Below, piece by piece: positions 1-4,235 of a DNA stretch of 5,693 nucleotides; positions within the stretch are counted from its first letter, which is position 1; each line of letters begins with the position of its first letter. The stretch is from contig CAZQJX010000143.1 in assembly GCA_964592965.1 (NCBI GenBank), positions 1 to 5,693 on the forward strand, read 5' to 3'. Both the position numbers and the translations under genes were made by a program. Origin of the DNA: CAZKMM01 sp964592965. Its GTDB lineage: Bacteria > RBG-13-61-14 > DRUE01. The notes under the pieces are model-generated. The model worked only from the letters and a program-made list of their open reading frames with translations, made no database searches and was not told where the DNA came from.

Positions 1-1031
1 AAAAACACTTTTGCTACCTCATATAATCCAAGTGGCACTTTCTTTTCTTCTTTTAAAGCTTCTTCAAGAGGCACAGGAACTACCTCGGTTCCTTTCAATC
101 CCGCCATCATTCCCCACTGCTCATTATTTACCATATCCACTGCGCATATTCCATATCTGGTGGCTAATACTCGGTCAAAAGCTGTTGGCGTGCCACCCCG
201 CTGAACATGACCGAGAATAGTTGTTCTGCATTCTATGCCTGTTAGCTTCTCTAAATCTCTGGCTAAAATTGCGCCCACACCACCGAGCTGGATATGACCG
301 TATTCATCTACCCGTTTGCTTTTCAGGTATTCATCTTTTTTCCCTTCAGGATATGCTCCTTCAGCAATGACCACAATGCTGAAATTTCTCCCCCTTTCTT
401 TTCGCGCATTAATCACCTGAACCACATCTTCCAGTTTAAAAGGCGCCTCTGGAATTAAAACCACATCTGCTCCACCAGCTATTCCAGCAAAGGTGGCAAT
501 CCATCCTGCATGCCTTCCCATTACCTCAACCACTACAATCCGATGATGGGATTCTGCGGTGGTATGAAGCCTATCTATAGCTTCAGTGGCAATCTGCACA
601 GCAGTATCAAATCCAAAGGTAAAATCTGTTCCGCCAACATCATTGTCAATGGTTTTGGGCACGCCGACTATGTTCAATCCAGCTTTGTAAAGCTCAAGCC
701 CTGCACCAAGAGTATCTTCTCCACCAATAACAATAAGCGCATCTAAACGAAGTTTTTTGTAATTCTCTATTGCCAGCTCCTTTATCTCTTTGCTCTTGCA
801 GGGATTGGTTCTGCTTGTGCCAAGAATGGTTCCGCCCCGATGAAGAATGCCAGAGACCTTTTCTCGGTCAAGGTGTTCCCACTCAAAATCAAGCAGTCCT
901 GCCCAGCCGTTCTTTAAGCCAATAAATTTAAAATTATAATAACGGGTGCCCTTTACAACCGCTGCCCGAATTACCGCGTTTAACCCTGGGCAATCTCCTC
1001 CGCCAGTTAAAATTCCCACCCTCTTACTCAT
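1..1031 (-). CDS. 6-phosphofructokinase, probably pyrophosphate-dependent (C-terminus cut by window edge)
   Basis: Phosphorylates fructose 6-phosphate to fructose 1,6-bisphosphate in the cytoplasm (glycolysis; reversible if PPi is the donor). The reading frame starts at ATG 1031 and runs off the left edge after 343 codons. Most PfkA-type enzymes of this clade are about 320-360 residues, so little is missing. Visible motifs are the N-terminal phosphate-binding loop GGGDCPGLNAVIR (residues 10-22), IGGEDT (102-107), GVPKTIDND with catalytic Asp129 (123-131), MGRHAGWIA (171-179), and a later LGHVQRGG followed by FDR. Family knowledge: ATP enzymes have Gly at the two positions equivalent to E. coli 104 and 124. 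Here they are Asp106 and Lys126, the pattern of PPi-dependent members such as that of Amycolatopsis methanolica. The start is fixed by a strong AGGAGG six bases upstream. The gene is divergent from the propeller gene. Phosphofructokinase identity is near certain; donor preference is inferred from two residues. Confidence 0.96.
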   Translation of the reverse strand, partial: MSKRVGILTGGGDCPGLNAVIRAAVVKGTRYYNFKFIGLKNGWAGLLDFEWEHLDREKVSGILHRGGTILGTSRTNPCKSKEIKELAIENYKKLRLDALIVIGGEDTLGAGLELYKAGLNIVGVPKTIDNDVGGTDFTFGFDTAVQIATEAIDRLHTTAESHHRIVVVEVMGRHAGWIATFAGIAGGADVVLIPEAPFKLEDVVQVINARKERGRNFSIVVIAEGAYPEGKKDEYLKSKRVDEYGHIQLGGVGAILARDLEKLTGIECRTTILGHVQRGGTPTAFDRVLATRYGICAVDMVNNEQWGMMAGLKGTEVVPVPLEEALKEEKKVPLGLYEVAKVF

Positions 1032-1035
1032 CTTC

Positions 1036-1043
1036 AACCTCCT
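1036..1043 (-). promoter_or_regulatory. Strong ribosome binding site of the phosphofructokinase gene
   Basis: On the minus strand the sequence reads AGGAGGTT, with six bases between AGGAGG and the ATG at 1031. This is close to a perfect Shine-Dalgarno sequence and fixes the start codon. Confidence 0.85.
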
Positions 1044-1067
1044 CTACGATTGAGTTTAAGCAAAGCT

Positions 1068-1095
1068 ATCATAACTTAATTTCTCTGCTTTTCAA
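1068..1095 (-). promoter_or_regulatory. Sigma70-like promoter for the phosphofructokinase gene
   Basis: On the minus strand there is a -35 box TTGAAA (1095-1090), a 16-base spacer and a -10 box TATGAT (1073-1068). One -35 base and one -10 base differ from consensus. Transcription would start near 1061, giving a leader of about 30 bases that contains the strong ribosome binding site. It is the best promoter match in this intergenic stretch. Assignment is by pattern only. Confidence 0.6.
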
Positions 1096-1129
1096 CTGCT
1101 TTACTTAAGGCACAAGTTGGTTTAAGTTA
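1072..1129. repeat. Inverted repeat TAACTTAA / TTAAGTTA in the divergent intergenic region
   Basis: TAACTTAA at 1072-1079 is matched by its reverse complement TTAAGTTA at 1122-1129. A third partial copy, ACTTAA, lies between them at 1103-1108 within the palindrome CTTAAG (1104-1109). The left arm touches the -10 region of the phosphofructokinase promoter, and the right arm lies just before the start of the divergent propeller gene. The arms could be binding sites for a regulator acting on both genes, but short A+T-rich words like this also arise by chance. Confidence 0.3.
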
Positions 1130-1135
1130 ATTGAT

Positions 1136-2227
1136 ATGAAAAAATCGTTTATATTTTTACTTTTTCTTAACATCTTCCTGCTTTCAGCTCAAAAGCACAA
1201 GCCCAAAGACCTTGTCTTTTTTAAAACATATAAAAAAGAGCTTAAAGGGATATATCTTGCCCGCTCCAGCGGTGATGTTCTTGTCCATACAACTGAATGG
1301 ATTTCTCTGCTTGATACCACAGGCAAACAGCTCTGGAAGAAAAAGGGTTTTAAATATGTTTGTGGAGCGGGGATTAGTAGAGATGGAAGCATTATTTTGT
1401 TTCAAACCAGCTCCAAGCCGAAGACAGGTCCTCAAACCCTGCTCAACCTGACAGTGCATATCTATAACAAAAATGGTGAGGAGCTTATCAGCGCGCTCAA
1501 TCCTTATCGTTATTTTAACTCGGTTTTGAGTCCAAAGGGCAATTATATTGTTTTCGGTGACCCGGTGACAAAAAAGATTTATGTTTATGACCGCAATTTA
1601 AATCGGCTCTGGGAGCGGGAAACCTATCTTTGGTATATAGGCTTTGACCCAGATGAGCAGTTTATTTATGATTCTGCTTTTGGCTTGATTTTGAATATGA
1701 AAGGAAGGCGGGTCTGGGAGCTTCCCTCTGGTATGAAGTTTCTCAGCATATCTAGTGGTGCGGAGGTGGTTCTATCTCAGCCATTTTTATTGCTCAAATC
1801 AAAGAATCAGATATATCTTACCAATCGGGTGAGTTTGGAGCAGGTGATATTTACGGGTTTGATTGCTACAGTAAGTTATGATGGCAGTTTGGTAGCTTAT
1901 CAGGATTTAGCTCATCGGATTTGGATTTGGCGCACCCGAGATTTGATTGAGCATATCAAATCAAGGGCGCAAACTACTGCATTGGGCAAAATAGATTTTG
2001 TCCCTTGCAAAATGCTCAATTTCTCACTTGATGATAAAACGGTTTTTCTCTATGGCATCAGCAAGCAGGGAGTGGGTTATGCACGCCTTGTTCGTCTGCT
2101 GGATATGAAAACTCTCTGGTCAAAAAACTGGTCAAAAGCTCCAGAAAAGATACTGGTAAGCGAGGATAATAAATTTGTCTTAATTCAAAGCGGTCCTTTT
2201 ACAATAGAGCTTTATCAGCTTTACTGA
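1136..2227 (+). CDS. Secreted beta-propeller (WD40/PQQ-like repeat) protein of unknown function
   Basis: The product is 363 residues. It starts with a classical Sec signal peptide (Lys2-3, hydrophobic core about residues 4-17), with likely signal peptidase I cleavage after LLSA (residue 18). There is no lipobox, so a periplasmic or released protein is expected. The rest is built from repeated strand pairs. Strands of the type 'S-x-D-G-x-x-x-x-F' occur at about 79-89, 131-141, 170-180, 205-214, 246-256, 296-306 and 341-351. Strands of the type 'hydrophobic, D/N, x-x-G-x-x-L-W' occur at about 56-67, 107-118, 148-160, 184-195, 226-237, 261-272 and 317-328. Seven pairs spaced 35-52 residues apart suggest a seven-bladed propeller, a fold that usually binds a protein or ligand. 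I see no catalytic motif. The ATG at 1136 is chosen because the signal peptide follows at once, although no clear ribosome binding site precedes it. The stop overlaps the stop of the convergent lipoprotein gene. Confidence 0.88.
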   Translation: MKKSFIFLLFLNIFLLSAQKHKPKDLVFFKTYKKELKGIYLARSSGDVLVHTTEWISLLDTTGKQLWKKKGFKYVCGAGISRDGSIILFQTSSKPKTGPQTLLNLTVHIYNKNGEELISALNPYRYFNSVLSPKGNYIVFGDPVTKKIYVYDRNLNRLWERETYLWYIGFDPDEQFIYDSAFGLILNMKGRRVWELPSGMKFLSISSGAEVVLSQPFLLLKSKNQIYLTNRVSLEQVIFTGLIATVSYDGSLVAYQDLAHRIWIWRTRDLIEHIKSRAQTTALGKIDFVPCKMLNFSLDDKTVFLYGISKQGVGYARLVRLLDMKTLWSKNWSKAPEKILVSEDNKFVLIQSGPFTIELYQLY

Positions 2228-2787
2228 TTTGATTGTTTAATTTTGGGTGGTGGAGCGGGCTTGTATTCGGGGAATTCCCATTTATCTACTTTTTCTTTGA
2301 ACTCATCCAGCCATTTTCTCAACTCGGTTTCTATTGATGGATTAAGCGGTCTGCCCAGCTGATTGTGATAAATATAGCTTTCAATCAAATCTCTTGCTGA
2401 CCTTATTGCCAGCCAGAGAGGAACGGCAGGATGCTCAGATGGAAATTTGTTCTTCTTCGGGTCATACCATTCCTGACGAACCGCTAGCATTCCATCATAA
2501 TGACCAGCCCATTCTCTAAATTTGTTCCTGCGAACAGTAAATAGCCCTTCGCTTGTCTTCTTTGCCTCATCCAGTTTCTCCTGCCACCTCACCAAGCCGT
2601 TTCTTATCTCAATGATTAAATTGTATGTTTGAATAAGCTCCTGCTTTGAGACCTCACGCTTTTTTACCTCTTCTTTTACCTCTTTTTTCCGCTCAGCACG
2701 GGGATTAGGAGCTGGTCCTGATATGTCATCGCAGGCAAAGAAAATCCCTAAAAAAACCAAACCCGCTATCAGCACATATCTTTTCAT
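2221..2787 (-). CDS. Small lipoprotein, function unknown
   Basis: The product is 188 residues, with a lipoprotein signal peptide: Lys2-Arg3, hydrophobic residues 4-17, then FFAC with the lipidated Cys19. The lipobox is slightly off consensus because Phe sits at -3, where Leu is usual. The residues after Cys19 are Asp-Asp. In E. coli, Asp at +2 keeps a lipoprotein in the inner membrane, but that rule does not hold in all phyla. A short Pro/Gly linker (23-29) is followed by a highly charged Lys/Glu/Arg stretch (30-50). Then comes a mostly helical, Trp- and Tyr-containing body (50-172), and the tail is proline-rich (PAPPP at 177-181). I recognise no family. ATG 2787 overlaps the stop of truA in an ATGA, and its ribosome binding site AGGAGGAGG lies inside the last codons of truA, so translation is probably coupled. 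It is the last gene of the operon and overlaps the convergent propeller gene by 7 bases at the stop codons. Confidence 0.85.
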   Translation of the reverse strand: MKRYVLIAGLVFLGIFFACDDISGPAPNPRAERKKEVKEEVKKREVSKQELIQTYNLIIEIRNGLVRWQEKLDEAKKTSEGLFTVRRNKFREWAGHYDGMLAVRQEWYDPKKNKFPSEHPAVPLWLAIRSARDLIESYIYHNQLGRPLNPSIETELRKWLDEFKEKVDKWEFPEYKPAPPPKIKQSNQ

Positions 2788-3551
2788 TTTTCCTCCTCCT
2801 CGTAAAAAACCTTAACCAGATAAAGACCGCCAGCAGGAGCTGTGGGACCCGCTACTCTTCTATCCTGCGCTTCCAGAATCTCTTTAATCCCCTCTGGCGG
2901 TATCTTTCCCCTACCTGCTAAAATCAATGTTCCGACAATATTTCTTGCCATCTGTTTCAAAAAGGAGCGTGCCTCTATTTCTATGCAGATATAGCTGTTC
3001 TTGCCATTGAAAATGTCTATTCTTTTCACCTCTCTTACCGGGTCTTTTTCCAGCTGGTCTCGGGAGCGTGCCTGAAAAGATGCAAAATTATGCACACCAA
3101 TAAGATATTTTGCTCCTTCGCGCATCGCATCTATATCCAAAGGCTCTGGAATATGCCAGGAATAATTATGCCCAAAAGCTCTCCTGATGGAAGCATTATA
3201 GATTATGTATCTGTAAATCTTTCCCTTTGCCCAAAAGCGGGCATTGAATTTATAATCAACTTCTTGGCAGGAGAGCACAGCAATATCTCTGGGCAAAATG
3301 GCATTTAAAGCTCTGACAAATACCTCTGGCGAATGCCTGCTCTCGGTGCGAAAATTAACCACCTGACCAAGTGCATGCACCCCGGCATCAGTTCTGCTGG
3401 CAGCAATCACCCGAATAGGTTCTCCTGTCAGCCGAGCAAGAGCCTCTTCAAAAACCCCCTGAACAGTCCTCACCCCCAGTTGGTATTGCCAGCCGTGAAA
3501 CCTAGAGCCATCATATTCCAAAACCGCTTTCAGATTCCGCTTCAATCTCAC
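2784..3551 (-). CDS. truA: tRNA pseudouridine(38-40) synthase TruA
   Basis: Converts uridines 38, 39 and 40 in the anticodon arm of tRNAs to pseudouridine in the cytoplasm. The 255-residue product has the usual family length and motifs: EYDGSRFHGWQ (12-22), SRTDAGVHA with the catalytic nucleophile Asp55 (52-60), GKIYRY with the active-site Tyr113 (110-115), HNFASF (154-159), RSFLKQMARNIVG (195-207), and the C-terminal AGPTAPAGGLYL (234-245). Start choice is ambiguous. GTG 3551 gives the length above, but GGAG (3557-3554) is only two bases before it. TTG 3545, two codons on, has eight bases of spacing and gives a 253-residue protein beginning MKRNLKAVLEYDG. I think TTG is at least as likely. 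The gene follows the barrel gene by 15 bases and ends in an ATGA overlap with the lipoprotein gene. Its presence in an envelope operon may reflect co-transcription rather than shared function. Confidence 0.97.
   Translation of the reverse strand: MRLKRNLKAVLEYDGSRFHGWQYQLGVRTVQGVFEEALARLTGEPIRVIAASRTDAGVHALGQVVNFRTESRHSPEVFVRALNAILPRDIAVLSCQEVDYKFNARFWAKGKIYRYIIYNASIRRAFGHNYSWHIPEPLDIDAMREGAKYLIGVHNFASFQARSRDQLEKDPVREVKRIDIFNGKNSYICIEIEARSFLKQMARNIVGTLILAGRGKIPPEGIKEILEAQDRRVAGPTAPAGGLYLVKVFYEEEEK
2795..2800 (-). promoter_or_regulatory. Ribosome binding site of the lipoprotein gene, inside the truA 3' end
   Basis: Minus-strand AGGAGG, part of AGGAGGAGG, lies seven bases before ATG 2787. The same bases encode the acidic tail EEEEK of TruA. 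With the ATGA overlap this points to re-initiation or coupled translation. Confidence 0.75.
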
Positions 3552-3553
3552 AT

Positions 3554-3557
3554 CTCC
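3554..3557 (-). promoter_or_regulatory. Ribosome binding site that bears on the truA start
   Basis: Minus-strand GGAG, in the context TTTTGGAGAT. It is two bases from GTG 3551 and eight bases from TTG 3545. Normal Shine-Dalgarno spacing favours TTG. The ATG that begins at 3553 is followed directly by TGA and cannot be used. Confidence 0.55.
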
Positions 3558-3566
3558 AAAAGAGAG

Positions 3567-4235
3567 CTAAAATTCAAACAAAAGCCCAGCAGAATATCCT
3601 GTTCCGCTTAAATCCAGCCCGTCTTCGCTCTCCAGCCAGCACCAGCGAACTTCAAAATTTAAAAACACATTTTCAATGCCAAATTCATCCTCTAGAATAA
3701 ATCTTGAGGTAGGGTCTATTCTGTCCAAAAGAATGCCCAGCCCAACAACAGCATGCCAGCCGGTTTTATCTCCCTCTACATCCTCACCATCATAAATATG
3801 CTCTTTAAAATACCACCAATCACCGCCCACACCCACGCTGGGCACAAGAAATTGCTCTTCAAGAAAATCAAACCTGTAGCTCAGCTCCAGCTGAACAGGA
3901 ACCAAAATCAGCCTCAGCTTTTCCATACTCTGCTCGCCTGTCTCCGCACTTACAGCAAATCCAAGCCTATGCGCATAACCAACATTCAGGCTAATGCCCA
4001 GATTCTTAATCGGATACCCACCAAAGGTTATGCCAAAAGGCTCAAAATATTCCTCACCATAAATCTCCTTAAAACTCTCTGAGTGCCTGAAATAATAAAG
4101 CCCATACCATAGCTGAAAAGAATAATTGGACTTTGGCTCTTTAAGCTCCTGCTTTTTCTCTTTTTTCTCCTGCGCCCAGCTTGAAAAAGATAAAAGGAAA
4201 ATTAAAATGATGAGCCCAAAAATCCCTCTTTTCAT
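3567..4235 (-). CDS. Outer-membrane beta-barrel protein, resembling the MXAN_2562 family
   Basis: The product is 222 residues. A Sec signal peptide spans residues 1-21 (likely cleavage after SSWA), followed by a Lys/Glu-rich spacer (23-36). The remainder alternates amphipathic strands and turns, at about 39-50, 67-74, 78-88, 107-121, 129-142, 158-170, 186-199 and 211-222. This suits a small eight-stranded barrel, and the chain ends in GLLFEF with a terminal Phe, the usual signal for outer-membrane assembly. The segment TGWHAVVGLGILLDRIDP (158-175), followed by GIENVFLNFE and the final GLxFEF, recalls from memory the family named 'MXAN_2562 family outer membrane beta-barrel protein'; this is not a search result. 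The frame is open to ATG 4373, but ATG 4235 is chosen because it has AAGGAG six bases upstream and opens directly into the signal peptide. The start forms an ATGA overlap with the upstream anchored-protein gene, so the two are probably made together. The molecular function is unknown. Confidence 0.88.
   Translation of the reverse strand: MKRGIFGLIILIFLLSFSSWAQEKKEKKQELKEPKSNYSFQLWYGLYYFRHSESFKEIYGEEYFEPFGITFGGYPIKNLGISLNVGYAHRLGFAVSAETGEQSMEKLRLILVPVQLELSYRFDFLEEQFLVPSVGVGGDWWYFKEHIYDGEDVEGDKTGWHAVVGLGILLDRIDPTSRFILEDEFGIENVFLNFEVRWCWLESEDGLDLSGTGYSAGLLFEF

Noticed and set aside
510..746. Plus-strand open frame inside the phosphofructokinase gene
   Set aside because: It is antisense to a strongly conserved enzyme and its translation resembles no protein. 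The same applies to 11-220.
1184..1459. Minus-strand and alternate plus-strand frames within the propeller gene
   Set aside because: They are shadows of the signal-peptide-bearing propeller frame, which shows regular repeats and a better start.
2208..2223. Direct repeat AGCTTTA at the end of the propeller gene
   Set aside because: It simply encodes the repeated residues LY-Q-LY and does not form a hairpin or terminator.
3753..4082. Plus-strand open frame of 109 codons opposite the barrel gene
   Set aside because: It is antisense to a clear coding region, has no ribosome binding site, and its composition is that of a shadow frame. The plus-strand frames at 3090-3308, 3333-3611 and 4325-4624 are rejected for the same reason.
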